DNA from: Bacteroidales bacterium
GTDB taxonomy: Bacteria > Bacteroidota > Bacteroidia > Bacteroidales > DTU049
DNA: 52,466 bases
Direction: 5' to 3'
NCBI GenBank assembly: GCA_016937255.1
Contig: JAFGWG010000225.1
Span: forward strand, 1-52,466
Below are positions 23,769-32,942 of the stretch, in pieces. How positions within the stretch are numbered: position 1 is the first letter of the stretch; each line of letters starts with the position of its first letter. The notes under the pieces are model-generated. The model searched no databases. It was not told where the DNA came from and saw only the letters and a program-made list of their open reading frames with translations. Both the position numbers and the translations under genes were made by a program.

Positions 23769-25188
23769 TCATTCCTTCACAAACCTCGCATGATAAATAT
23801 TTCCATCATTTTTCCACAACAATTGATAATAGCCCGCTGGAAGCAACGACACGCCAATTTGGTTGCTTTGTGTTTTTCCTTTCAATATTTCGCGCCCATT
23901 GGCATCTATTATGGTGTATTCAGATTCCCCTATAGGAAGTAAATTCACACTCAAAATATCTGATGTGGGGTTTGGAAACACTTTTAAATTATTGCTAGGC
24001 TGTTCAAATGTGGTAATGGATGTTGCATTGCCATTTAAATCGGCTTTTACGAAAAGGATGTCATAAGGTCCGGCTGCATCGTAACTGTATGCTTCACCCA
24101 CTGATGCAATACAGTCTTCGTACTGTTTTACTGACCAAAGTCTTGATACATTATAACCATAAGGTTTGTAAATTTGCTGCCAACAACATTACTTGCTGTA
24201 TCAATTTTGAGAAGATGGGCATATTTGTCCATATTGCTATAGTTCGAAATACTGCCACAAAACAGCACAGTATCTTCCGAAATAAAGTCTGCACCTAAGG
24301 ATGATAAAACATTATAAGCAGGTGAAGAATAATATATCCATGTAATCACACTGTCGATGTTCCAATCATACAGACAAGTATTTATCAAACTTGAATTAAC
24401 TGCAAAGTCTAGAAACAAGTAGTTGTTTGATTCTCCTTTTATTGTTCTTGCATAATCCACAACACCATCAATATAAAGCTCTATATATCAATTAAATTGC
24501 CGTTATAATCTGTTTTCAATGTAACTCTGGATGGTGTATTATCTGCGATGAAATTATTGTAGCAAAAAGTAATGTTATCAACCCCAATAAAACAATCAAC
24601 ATGTTCAATCTTTTCATTATATCCTCCCGGGAATTGGCGACAGGTATCCAATACCACTGAGGATAATGTATCACCGGTCTGATTCCAACAATAGGTTTTC
24701 AATATACTATCGTTTACAACAACAGGTGTTACTATGCGGCTATCAGGTAGCAACAAAGCGCCGTGAATTGTAAATTCCGGGAAACCCGCGGATAAATAGT
24801 AGTCATGTTTTTCAAAAACAAGGTTTCCGTTATAGTCAAATACCGCCATTCTAAATTTTATATTGGCAGCAGTTGAATACATAAAAACAACAATATTGCT
24901 GTCAGGTGTTTCCATTATCGAAACAGGGCCATCTGATGCACCGCCAAAACCGATATTCCAGTTCCACAAATTGTTTCCATTAGAATCTATTTTTATAATA
25001 TAAGCGTCCCAATACGCATCTACAATTGTTGAAGCGCCACCAAGAATATATCCATTATCGCAGGTTCGGATGAAAATGCGAGCCACGTCTTGCGATCCTG
25101 TATCGTAAAGTTTGAAATAATGAGAGTTTTGAGCATTCAACTCTGTGATTGCCAAGAATAAAACAATTATGATGATAAGGTTTCTCAT
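23769..25188 (-). pseudogene. Secreted protein with T9SS type A C-terminal sorting domain, broken by two frameshifts (ORFs 24481..25188, 24128..24460, 23769..24101)
   Basis: N-terminal signal peptide in first ORF; C-terminal NNLKVFPNPTSDILSVNL...YTIIDANGREILKGKT...GYYQLLWKNDGNIYHARFVKE in last. Reading frame restored by removing one TA at ATATATA (near 24486) and adding one C at AACCTTATGG (near 24165). Confidence 0.8.
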
Positions 25189-25195
25189 GTCGAAT

Positions 25196-25945
25196 CTATT
25201 TAATGATTACAACCTTTGATACTTGCAAAATATTCACTTTGTCTTTGACAACGAGGGAATACACGCCTTGATTCAATTTTCTGATATCTAAATCAATAAA
25301 TCCATCTTCTGTATTTTGAAAGACAAGAGCTGTTCCTGTTTGGTTGTATAAGATGCAGTTGAATGACATTATATTAACTGATTTAATTTGAATGTTTTCA
25401 GTTGCTGGATTTGGGAAAATGTCAAACTCAAATAATGAAACCGATTGCTGTACGTCTTCTGATTGTTGCATTGAACGATTGTTAACACTTTGCGTACTAT
25501 ATGGAATTCGTTTATGACTCTTCCCTTTGGCAGACCTCATGAGTTCTTTGGCTTTAAAAGACTGTTCGGGGTAGTTCAGCGTGAATAAATCAGCAATGGC
25601 CAGCGTGATATTGTCAAGTTCTGCAGGGGTAATGGTGTCGCGAAGCATTCTTAGGTTAATAGACTGCATGGTCATTTCGTACGAGCTTGAGTCGACACCC
25701 ATGCTTTTAATTACCGTGAAAACCGAATCGGCTTTTACGGCATCGCCTGCTGCCAGATACACAGGAAATAAATTCACCAAATTGGCTTTGCATGTATCGG
25801 TATTCAGTTTAATAATTACCGAATCGAGTTTCAATTCTTCAATACCTGCACGAAACAAATCGGCATAAAGCATATTGTGTTTCATTAGAATTGTGTTATA
25901 TACAATGAAGTTTGAGAATACAAATAAAGAGATAAGTATTTTCAT
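25196..25945 (-). CDS. T9SS type A sorting domain-containing protein
   Basis: Signal peptide-like N-terminus; C-terminal FDIFPNPATENIQIKSVNIMSFNCILYNQTGTALVFQN...LNQGVYSLVVKDKVNILQVSKVVIIK. Confidence 0.75.
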   Translation of the reverse strand: MKILISLFVFSNFIVYNTILMKHNMLYADLFRAGIEELKLDSVIIKLNTDTCKANLVNLFPVYLAAGDAVKADSVFTVIKSMGVDSSSYEMTMQSINLRMLRDTITPAELDNITLAIADLFTLNYPEQSFKAKELMRSAKGKSHKRIPYSTQSVNNRSMQQSEDVQQSVSLFEFDIFPNPATENIQIKSVNIMSFNCILYNQTGTALVFQNTEDGFIDLDIRKLNQGVYSLVVKDKVNILQVSKVVIIK

Positions 25946-26038
25946 GACAGTGCTTATTCTTCAAATATATGATTTTATTTTTGGAATCTGTTATTTCCCT
26001 TAACTATTATTATCGTATTTTTGCAAAAAACTAAGATC

Positions 26039-26509
26039 ATGATTCAAAGAGCACAGTCTTTATACCTTTTTGTTGGCTTTGTAGCCATAGTCGTTATGTT
26101 TTTATTCCCTTTTGCAGGCATATTCTGGGGCGGTAATTCTGGATTGCTTCATTTGACAAAATTTGAGGCATCAGGGTTGTTTTCAGATTTGTATAATCCT
26201 ATGCTGATGCTTATTGTTTCAAGTCTTACAGCGCTAGGTTTTTTAGTGTCTGTATTTTTGTATAAAAACCGTGTTTTTCAAATGCGATTCAACGTATTGG
26301 TATTTGTTTTTAACGCGGTATTGATCGGGTTGATGTTTTGGATACCTGATAAAATTGCTGATTCAATAAGTGGAATTGATTTTGCCAGTGTGAGCTATAA
26401 ATATATTGGAGCAGCGATGCCTCTGCTAAGCCTTTTAATGTTGGTTTTCGCCAATCGGGCTATTCGTAAAGATGAGATAAAAATTAGAGCTGCAAATCGA
26501 ATTAGGTAG
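26039..26509 (+). CDS. DUF4293-like membrane protein
   Basis: MIQRAQSLYLFVGFVAIVVMFLFPFAGIF, four predicted TM segments; start at ATG 26039. Confidence 0.75.
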   Translation: MIQRAQSLYLFVGFVAIVVMFLFPFAGIFWGGNSGLLHLTKFEASGLFSDLYNPMLMLIVSSLTALGFLVSVFLYKNRVFQMRFNVLVFVFNAVLIGLMFWIPDKIADSISGIDFASVSYKYIGAAMPLLSLLMLVFANRAIRKDEIKIRAANRIR

Positions 26510-26512
26510 TTT

Positions 26513-27121
26513 CTATTCTAAGTATTGCCAAAACAAATAGGCAAAATGCAAGCTGATTTGTGTACTGCGAAAATCATTGCTTGAGCGACTTAGCAAAGTA
26601 ATCAGGCTTTGACTATAGTTTAGTGTGATGCAGAATTTTCCGAAATACATTCCTGCATTTACATTGAATCCGAAATCAATTTTTGGTGGAGATATGGTGC
26701 TTTTCTGAAAGCCTATTTCAACAGTGCTGTCTTCATATTCTTTGTAAGCATTTAATCCTAAACCTGCATACGGGCCAATACCTGAAAAAACGGTGGCAAA
26801 ATCGTTATCGCTTTCTACCGAGTACAAGGTAGAGATTTCAAGGTAATTTACATGAAAACGAAAACTGCTGTCTCTGTCAATATACCCTCGTTGTGTATAG
26901 GTAAAGCTGCTGTATAAACTAACGTCGTAAATTGCGCCCATTGCTATATTATTTATGCTCATAATTCCTGCTTGAAAGCCTGGTAGGAATTTGGGTTTGG
27001 AGTAAAAATATGCACCATTGATTTTGGATAGATTAAATGCACCTTCTATGCCGAGTCCTTGAGTAAACGCGCTTAAATGGATTAAAATGAATGCGAGAAG
27101 TGTTAATAGTATTTGTTTCAT
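26513..27121 (-). CDS. Outer-membrane beta-barrel (porin-family) protein
   Basis: MKQILLTLLAFILIHLSAFTQGLGIEGAFNLSKINGAYFYSKPKFLPGFQAGI; alternating beta-strand pattern. Confidence 0.7.
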   Translation of the reverse strand: MKQILLTLLAFILIHLSAFTQGLGIEGAFNLSKINGAYFYSKPKFLPGFQAGIMSINNIAMGAIYDVSLYSSFTYTQRGYIDRDSSFRFHVNYLEISTLYSVESDNDFATVFSGIGPYAGLGLNAYKEYEDSTVEIGFQKSTISPPKIDFGFNVNAGMYFGKFCITLNYSQSLITLLSRSSNDFRSTQISLHFAYLFWQYLE

Positions 27122-27159
27122 AATTATATTGATTGATAAAAGTTTGATACAATTGCTTT

Positions 27160-27663
27160 CTAAAATGCTTTTCCTCTCTGCTTCTCCCAAATTTCTGCGT
27201 TTTTAATTTCGCCATTATCGATACGCAGCCTTACCATGGTTTGTACTTTATGAAGCCCGTATTTTCCTGCAGCACCGGGATTAATGAATAAGCATTTCAT
27301 TTTTTTATCGTACTTAATGCTGAGTATATGACTGTGACCTGCAACTACAATTGTGGGTTTAATAGTCATTATTTGTTCACGGCTCTCGGGGTTGTATTTT
27401 CCGGGGTGACCCACAATGTGTTTGAGCATGATTTTTAATGAATCGTATTCGAAAACCAATAAGGGAGAAGTGTGCGCTCTGATTTGGTGAGAGTCTATAT
27501 TGCCATACACTGCTTTAACCGGGCAAATTTTAGCAAGGGAATCCAGAACTTTTAAATCGCCAATATCTCCGGCATGCCAGATTTCTGTACACTCTTTGAA
27601 AAAATCAGTTGCGGCATCAGGTACATGCCCATGGGTGTCGCTTATAATACCCACAAAACTCAT
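27160..27663 (-). CDS. YfcE/MJ0936-family metallophosphoesterase
   Basis: MSFVGIISDTHGHVPDAATDFF; IWHAGDIGD; VYGNIDSHQIR; VAGHSHI. Confidence 0.9.
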   Translation of the reverse strand: MSFVGIISDTHGHVPDAATDFFKECTEIWHAGDIGDLKVLDSLAKICPVKAVYGNIDSHQIRAHTSPLLVFEYDSLKIMLKHIVGHPGKYNPESREQIMTIKPTIVVAGHSHILSIKYDKKMKCLFINPGAAGKYGLHKVQTMVRLRIDNGEIKNAEIWEKQRGKAF

Positions 27664-27664
27664 A

Positions 27665-28771
27665 CTATATTTTTTGAGAGATTCTTGCTAAAACCAAAGG
27701 CCAGTTTACACCACCGTATTTTTTTCCGGTACGAATAATAATGATGTTTTGGGATGGATTGACAAAAATGAATTGTCCAAGATGTCCTTGCGCCCAGAAA
27801 TTACCATCATTGTCGCTGCGCCATTGGTAGCTATAATAAATTGATGATCTTTGACCACTACGATGTGAAATAGATTTAAGAATCCACTCTTCTGAAAGAA
27901 TTCGTTTGCCATTCCACATGCCTTTGTTTAGATATAGACGACCAAATTTTGCATAATCCCGGCTGGTGGCATTTACCCCGCAAAATGATTTTACCATATG
28001 ACCTTTGTCAGAATCGATATTGAGTGTGCCGTCTGATTCCATGCCCAAAGGAGTCCAAATTTTTTCTTGAAAATATTGTTCTAATGGTTTTCCGGTGGCT
28101 TTTTCAAGGATCATACCTAGAAGTAGAGTGTTTACACTTTTATAGTGATAAGTCCCAGGGTCTTCTTCAATTTTGAGTTTAGGTACATATTTTCTGAGAT
28201 TCAAACCATAATAATAGCGCGTAATTTCAGCAAAAGGATTGAAATAATTCTCTCGAAAACGAATACCAGATTCCATGTTCAGTAAGTGCTCAATGGTAAT
28301 TTTTCCAAAACCGGGGTTTTCAAAATCAGTGAGATAAGTGGTGATACTGTCTTGAACGGATCCAATATATCCTTCATCAACCGCAATGCCGACGAGTGCT
28401 GAAATATATGATTTTGCAACAGAAAAAGAAGTAAAAAGGCTGTTTTTATCGTGATCATAAAAATACTCCTCGTACACAATGATGTCATTCTTCACAATAA
28501 GAAAGGAAGTGGTTTTTGTCTGTTCGAAAAGGCTAGTGAAATCGGTTATTTTTTCATCCGGAATAACTGACTTAGGAAAAATATTGGTGTCGAGCGACTC
28601 TTTCTGTTCTTCGGCAAATTGAAAGCTCTCTGCTGGATGGTTCAGTGTGATTTGCGGGAATTTTTTATAGTCGTTTACATCGGAGACATTGTAAATGATC
28701 ATTCTTCCAACATGACAAGAAAACAGTGTGAGTGTGAGTGTGAGTGTGAAGAGGATTTTCAGTGTTTTCAT
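27665..28771 (-). CDS. Beta-lactamase-family serine hydrolase, lipoprotein
   Basis: FTSFSVAKSYISALVGIAVDEGYIG (SxxK) and YHYKSVNTLLLGMILEKATG; lipobox LFSC. Confidence 0.9.
   Translation of the reverse strand: MKTLKILFTLTLTLTLFSCHVGRMIIYNVSDVNDYKKFPQITLNHPAESFQFAEEQKESLDTNIFPKSVIPDEKITDFTSLFEQTKTTSFLIVKNDIIVYEEYFYDHDKNSLFTSFSVAKSYISALVGIAVDEGYIGSVQDSITTYLTDFENPGFGKITIEHLLNMESGIRFRENYFNPFAEITRYYYGLNLRKYVPKLKIEEDPGTYHYKSVNTLLLGMILEKATGKPLEQYFQEKIWTPLGMESDGTLNIDSDKGHMVKSFCGVNATSRDYAKFGRLYLNKGMWNGKRILSEEWILKSISHRSGQRSSIYYSYQWRSDNDGNFWAQGHLGQFIFVNPSQNIIIIRTGKKYGGVNWPLVLARISQKI
28726..28749. repeat. (GTGTGA)x4 hexanucleotide tandem repeat inside the signal-peptide coding sequence
   Basis: gtgtgagtgtgagtgtgagtgtga; encodes (Thr-Leu)n on minus strand. 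Confidence 0.95.
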
Positions 28772-31200
28772 TTTTCTGATTTTTTGGCAGTGATTTGTTC
28801 GTAATCGATATAATAAATGATTTTCAAAGTTAATGAATTATACTGATTTTCAGAAAGGGTATGATTCAAATTCTCGAAATAGTTCTGGTAAAGCGGATTG
28901 TCTTCTTTCATGATATTGTTTTTCCAGATCAGACTGAGTGTGCTTCCGGGCGAAAACTGCCAGCTGTAAATTAAATCGATATTGAAGGTATTGAAGGTAA
29001 AATCGTAGCCATAGTCTATGCTGGATTCTTCGCCAAGTGTTCCGTTTTGCTGAAGCGGTGCGTAGGATTTGTAGTTTCCTTCGCTGTAATAGTGCCGCAA
29101 ACGAATGCTAACAGGCATATAGTTTTTGATGGTGTATTTGAGCTCAAGTGTATTTGAGATGATATCGACATCGCGTATTCCAAAAAGCGGAAGGCTAACA
29201 CTGTCAACACCCGCGTATCCACATTCATTTGTGCGACGCTCGAAATTGAAATAATGCTCCAATTGCATCCGGTTTCCGATTTTCAAAATGGGTCCAATAC
29301 CTAAATCTAGGATGTGGGTTTTGTATTCAGGTAAAGTTGTATATACAATATTCCCATCAAGGGCAAAAGGTTTGCTGTACGAACTCGACCATCCAATATG
29401 AGCTGTATTCCAACCCTGACTAAGGAAATAATAATTGCTGTTTCGGGCTTCGTAATAATCGTAGCTTTTTGCCAATGATGTGAAAACGCCACCCCAAGTA
29501 TAGAAATGTTTTAAAGTTAATATGCGCCAGTTGACATAAATTTCGCTGCTGGTGCTGCGCCCATTGTCCATGCGAAAAGCTTTGTCAATTCCGCCACCCA
29601 ATCCCAATTCTTTGAGTTTCCAAAATGGTTTATATATATTGTAATTTACTGTTGCACTGATATATCTGTAATTATTGGTGTGATTTATACCCATGTCATT
29701 GATGTTGAAGTATTGGTTTCTTGCGCTGTGCGACAGGCTGGATTTAAAATTGCCACTCACTTTTGAAAGGCTGATATCGTAGGAATATCCTATGTTTTTG
29801 ATAGTGTAATCACCGTTTCCTCCATTATAGGTGTCTGATATTGCCCCGGAAATATATGCTTTGTAAATGTGTTTTTTATTGTATAATGATACGCCTGCAG
29901 CTGTGGAATTGGAACTATTATAATCTTTCTCCCGCAGTGCGTTGGTATTGGTGAGAAAGAAAGAGTTATTGTTTTTGAAAACCTTGTCGATGACCAAAAT
30001 GCTGTAATTGGCATAGGGTTCGGTTAGAATTTTTCTTGTGGAACCATCTTCCGATTGAATTTCGGCATAGGTGTTTCCTGTTATGGCATTAAATAAGCCA
30101 ATAGCCAGTCCGTTTTTGCTGCGACCCGAGAATTTGAAGGCATTTAGAAGCTTTGCTTGAGAAGGATTATGCAATAATGTCTCGCCTGTTTGTAAAGAAT
30201 CGTATACATTGTAAAACCCTGAAGGCATGCGCCCAATTCTTCTCGTATAAAAGAGACCTCCGCGTTGAAAAAGATCTATGGCTTCTTTAAAAAAGAATCT
30301 TTGCTCTGAGTACTGAGTTTCGAAAGCTGACAGATTTTTTACAATATCATCAGACTGCACCTGACTGAAATCTGGGAGAAGAGTAAGATCAACGGTATAG
30401 GCTTCGCTGATTCCCCATTTCAAATCCAATCCACCACTCCACGATGTTGAATAATTGGAAACGCCATCGGTATTATATGGATAATGGGAAACCGATGTAG
30501 TGAAATATGGATTTAATGATAAGCGCAAAGGTGGTTCAATATTCTCAATACCATGAACCATCCCCCAGTATTCTTGTTCAATATCGGCGGTACGGTCTTC
30601 GAGACACCATTGGATAATTTCGCGACTGCGTCGAATTTGGCGAGTGAATTGAATTTTCCATGTTTGAACTTCCTTTGGGGGAAATCGTAGTGCACTGTAT
30701 GGAATCATGATTTCTGCAACCCAGCCTTTCTCGTTTATTTGGGTGGCACTTTCCCAAACTGCATTATAATTGCCATCATTAAATCGCTGATCGGATTGAG
30801 GTCCGCTGGCAAAAACTTCAAATACATACGCATCCTGATTATTGGCATAAGGATCAATTAATATGCTGAACAGATCGGAATTCAGGTCTTCATCACGATC
30901 TCCCAATTGTCGCAAAATGCTGTCTGGAGCACTATCATAGCAAGTTGCTGCAATATAAATGCCTTTATGGTTATACAAAAGCCGGATTTCCGTTTTTTGC
31001 GATGGTTTTTTGCCATGAAAAGGGGAGTATTGTTTGAAATCGCTTTGAATTTGAGCAAGTTTCCAGCATTCATCATCTAAAACGCCGTCAATCTTAGGAG
31101 CATTCTCGCAATAAGCAGCTTCAATGTTCTTCGTACTCTGTGCGTTAAGTATCCCCGGTATAAAAAGTAAAAATAATATAGCCGCCCTCAGTCTTATCAT
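28768..31200 (-). CDS. DUF5916-like protein with N-terminal family-9 carbohydrate-binding-like domain
   Basis: AAYCENAPKIDGVLDDECWKLAQIQSDFKQYSPFHGKKPSQKTEIRLLYNHKGIYIAATCYD; long C-terminal beta-rich region. Confidence 0.85.
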   Translation of the reverse strand: MIRLRAAILFLLFIPGILNAQSTKNIEAAYCENAPKIDGVLDDECWKLAQIQSDFKQYSPFHGKKPSQKTEIRLLYNHKGIYIAATCYDSAPDSILRQLGDRDEDLNSDLFSILIDPYANNQDAYVFEVFASGPQSDQRFNDGNYNAVWESATQINEKGWVAEIMIPYSALRFPPKEVQTWKIQFTRQIRRSREIIQWCLEDRTADIEQEYWGMVHGIENIEPPLRLSLNPYFTTSVSHYPYNTDGVSNYSTSWSGGLDLKWGISEAYTVDLTLLPDFSQVQSDDIVKNLSAFETQYSEQRFFFKEAIDLFQRGGLFYTRRIGRMPSGFYNVYDSLQTGETLLHNPSQAKLLNAFKFSGRSKNGLAIGLFNAITGNTYAEIQSEDGSTRKILTEPYANYSILVIDKVFKNNNSFFLTNTNALREKDYNSSNSTAAGVSLYNKKHIYKAYISGAISDTYNGGNGDYTIKNIGYSYDISLSKVSGNFKSSLSHSARNQYFNINDMGINHTNNYRYISATVNYNIYKPFWKLKELGLGGGIDKAFRMDNGRSTSSEIYVNWRILTLKHFYTWGGVFTSLAKSYDYYEARNSNYYFLSQGWNTAHIGWSSSYSKPFALDGNIVYTTLPEYKTHILDLGIGPILKIGNRMQLEHYFNFERRTNECGYAGVDSVSLPLFGIRDVDIISNTLELKYTIKNYMPVSIRLRHYYSEGNYKSYAPLQQNGTLGEESSIDYGYDFTFNTFNIDLIYSWQFSPGSTLSLIWKNNIMKEDNPLYQNYFENLNHTLSENQYNSLTLKIIYYIDYEQITAKKSEK

Positions 31201-31373
31201 AGTGCTGCGAAAATAATAATACTTGTTGGAATAGAAGTAGTATTTTCGACATAGCGGTTTATTTTGTCCTTAATCTTTAAACTTGATAGGTTTTCTGTAA
31301 TTTTTCTATAAACCTGTCGGGTTTGATATCATTCCAAAAATTTTTAGCATATTTGCATAAAGCAAAATCCATT

Positions 31374-32567
31374 ATGAATTTACACGAATTTCAGGGTAAA
31401 GAGATATTAAGCCGCTACGGAGTGAATGTTCCACTTGGCTATGTGGCTTACAACGCCGAAGAGGCTGTTAATAATGCAAAACGTCTTAACGAAGAATGTG
31501 GCTCCAATGTTTGGGCTGTAAAAGCACAAGTTCATGCGGGTGGCCGTGGTAAAGGTGGTGGTGTGAAAATTGCCAAAAGTCTCGAAGATGTAAAGACTTA
31601 TGCTGATCAAATTATTGGGATGCAGTTGGTTACACCTCAAACCAGTGCCGAAGGAAAACTCGTTCGTAAAATTTTGGTGGAACAGAATATTTATTATCCG
31701 GGGCCGCATGAAGTGACTGAAATTTATTTGAGTGTGATGCTGAACCGCGAAACAGGTCATAATATGATCGTCTATTCAACCGAAGGAGGAATGGATATTG
31801 AAGCGGTGGCAGAGAATACACCCCATCTGATTTTTAAAGAAGAAATTGATCCTACGATTGGTATTATGCCTTTTCAGGCACGTAAAATTGCTTTTAACCT
31901 CGGGTTAAGTGGAGATGCATTTAAAAATATGACCAAATTTGTCATGGCAATCTACAAAGCTTTTGTAGGAAGTGATGCTTCTTTGTTTGAGATTAATCCG
32001 GTAATAAAAGCTGCCGATGATCGCATTTTTGCAGCGGATTCTAAGGTAGTGATTGATGGTAATGCATTGTTTCGCCATAAAGATATTGCGGAAATGCGCG
32101 ATTTTGACGAGGAAGATCCTATGGAAGTTGAAGCCGATGAAGCCGGGCTGAATTATGTGAAACTTACCGGGAATGTAGGATGTATGGTTAACGGTGCCGG
32201 ACTCGCCATGGCTACTATGGATATAATAAAAATGAGCGGCGGAGATCCTGCCAACTTTCTCGATGTAGGTGGTACAGCCAATGCTGAAAGAGTTGAGAAG
32301 GCTTTCCGTATTATTTTGAAAGACCCGAATGTGAAAGCCATTCTGGTGAATATTTTCGGAGGTATTGTTCGTTGCGACCGTGTAGCCAACGGAATTGTAG
32401 CAGCCTATAAGAATATTGGTGATATTCCTGTACCGATTATTGTACGCTTGCAGGGTACGAACGCTGAAGAAGCCAAGGAAATTATTGATGGCAGCGGACT
32501 GAAAGTATATCCAGCTATTCAGTTGGCTGAAGCTGCAGAATTGGTAAGCGAGCTGCTGAAGAAGTAA
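31374..32567 (+). CDS. sucC: Succinyl-CoA synthetase beta subunit (ADP-forming)
   Basis: MNLHEFQGKEILSRYGVNVPLGYVA; VKAQVHAGGRGKGGGVK; NIFGGIVRCDRVANGIV. Confidence 0.97.
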   Translation: MNLHEFQGKEILSRYGVNVPLGYVAYNAEEAVNNAKRLNEECGSNVWAVKAQVHAGGRGKGGGVKIAKSLEDVKTYADQIIGMQLVTPQTSAEGKLVRKILVEQNIYYPGPHEVTEIYLSVMLNRETGHNMIVYSTEGGMDIEAVAENTPHLIFKEEIDPTIGIMPFQARKIAFNLGLSGDAFKNMTKFVMAIYKAFVGSDASLFEINPVIKAADDRIFAADSKVVIDGNALFRHKDIAEMRDFDEEDPMEVEADEAGLNYVKLTGNVGCMVNGAGLAMATMDIIKMSGGDPANFLDVGGTANAERVEKAFRIILKDPNVKAILVNIFGGIVRCDRVANGIVAAYKNIGDIPVPIIVRLQGTNAEEAKEIIDGSGLKVYPAIQLAEAAELVSELLKK

Positions 32568-32576
32568 ATAGGATTT

Positions 32577-32621
32577 GCAGACCTCTCATCGTCCGACAAA
32601 GGAGGTCATGAGTGCTTCTGC
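32577..32621. repeat. Intergenic nested inverted-repeat element
   Basis: GCAGACCTCTCATCGTCCGACAAAGGAGGTCATGAGTGCTTCTGC: GCAGA/TCTGC and CTCAT/ATGAG stems (alternative GACCTC/GAGGTC). Confidence 0.6.
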
Positions 32622-32730
32622 ATGAATGTAGCTCTGTGCTAAAGGCTTCTCAATCTCAAGCAAAGAAGGTCATAAGAGGGTCAGCATAAAAAAATATTTC
32701 GCAGCATACTTGCAAATTGAATTTTTGTTT

Positions 32731-32740
32731 TATCTTTGCA
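32731..32740 (+). promoter_or_regulatory. Bacteroidetes -7 box (TATCTTTGCA) upstream of tRNA-like remnant and tRNA-His
   Basis: TAnnTTTG with upstream TTG. Confidence 0.6.
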
Positions 32741-32749
32741 CTCCTAAAT

Positions 32750-32797
32750 GGTGGACGTAGCTCAGCCCGATAGCTATCGGGAGGTTAGAGCACCAAC
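32750..32797 (+). pseudogene. Truncated tRNA 5' half carrying palindromic insertion
   Basis: GGTGGACGTAGCTCAG-[CCCGATAGCTATCGGG]-AGGTTAGAGCACCA versus tRNA-His GGTGGATGTAGCTCAG-TT-GGTTAGAGCACCA; no T-arm or 3' acceptor. Confidence 0.8.
32766..32781. repeat. 16-bp perfect palindrome
   Basis: CCCGATAGCTATCGGG equals its own reverse complement. Confidence 0.95.
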
Positions 32798-32807
32798 ACC
32801 ATGACAT

Positions 32808-32885
32808 GGTGGATGTAGCTCAGTTGGTTAGAGCACCAGATTGTGGTTCTGGGGGTCGCCGGTTCAAATCCGGTCTTCCACCCCA
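32808..32885 (+). tRNA. tRNA-His (anticodon GTG), with G-1 and encoded CCA
   Basis: GGTGGATGTAGCTCAGTTGGTTAGAGCACCAGATTGTGGTTCTGGGGGTCGCCGGTTCAAATCCGGTCTTCCACCCCA; loop TTGTGGT. Confidence 0.95.
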
Positions 32886-32914
32886 AAAAGTCGCTTCGAA
32901 AGAGCGGCTTTTTT
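32885..32914 (+). terminator. Rho-independent terminator after tRNA-His
   Basis: AAAAAGTCGCTTCGAAAGAGCGGCTTTTTT. Confidence 0.75.
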
Positions 32915-32920
32915 ATTTTA

Positions 32921-32942
32921 GTCGGATCTCTCTGCATCCGAC
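32921..32942. repeat. Intergenic hairpin
   Basis: GTCGGAT-CTCTCTGC-ATCCGAC, 7-bp perfect stem. Confidence 0.6.

Noticed and set aside
32621-32645. Possible third tRNA-like fragment (ATGAATGTAGCTCTGTGCTAAAGGC)
   Set aside because: Only the ATGTAGCTC stretch resembles a tRNA D-arm; no stems or anticodon arm support it.
32653-32678. Third copy of the CGTCC...GGTCATG hairpin
   Set aside because: The sequence is partly similar but flanks do not pair well, so not counted as a confident copy.
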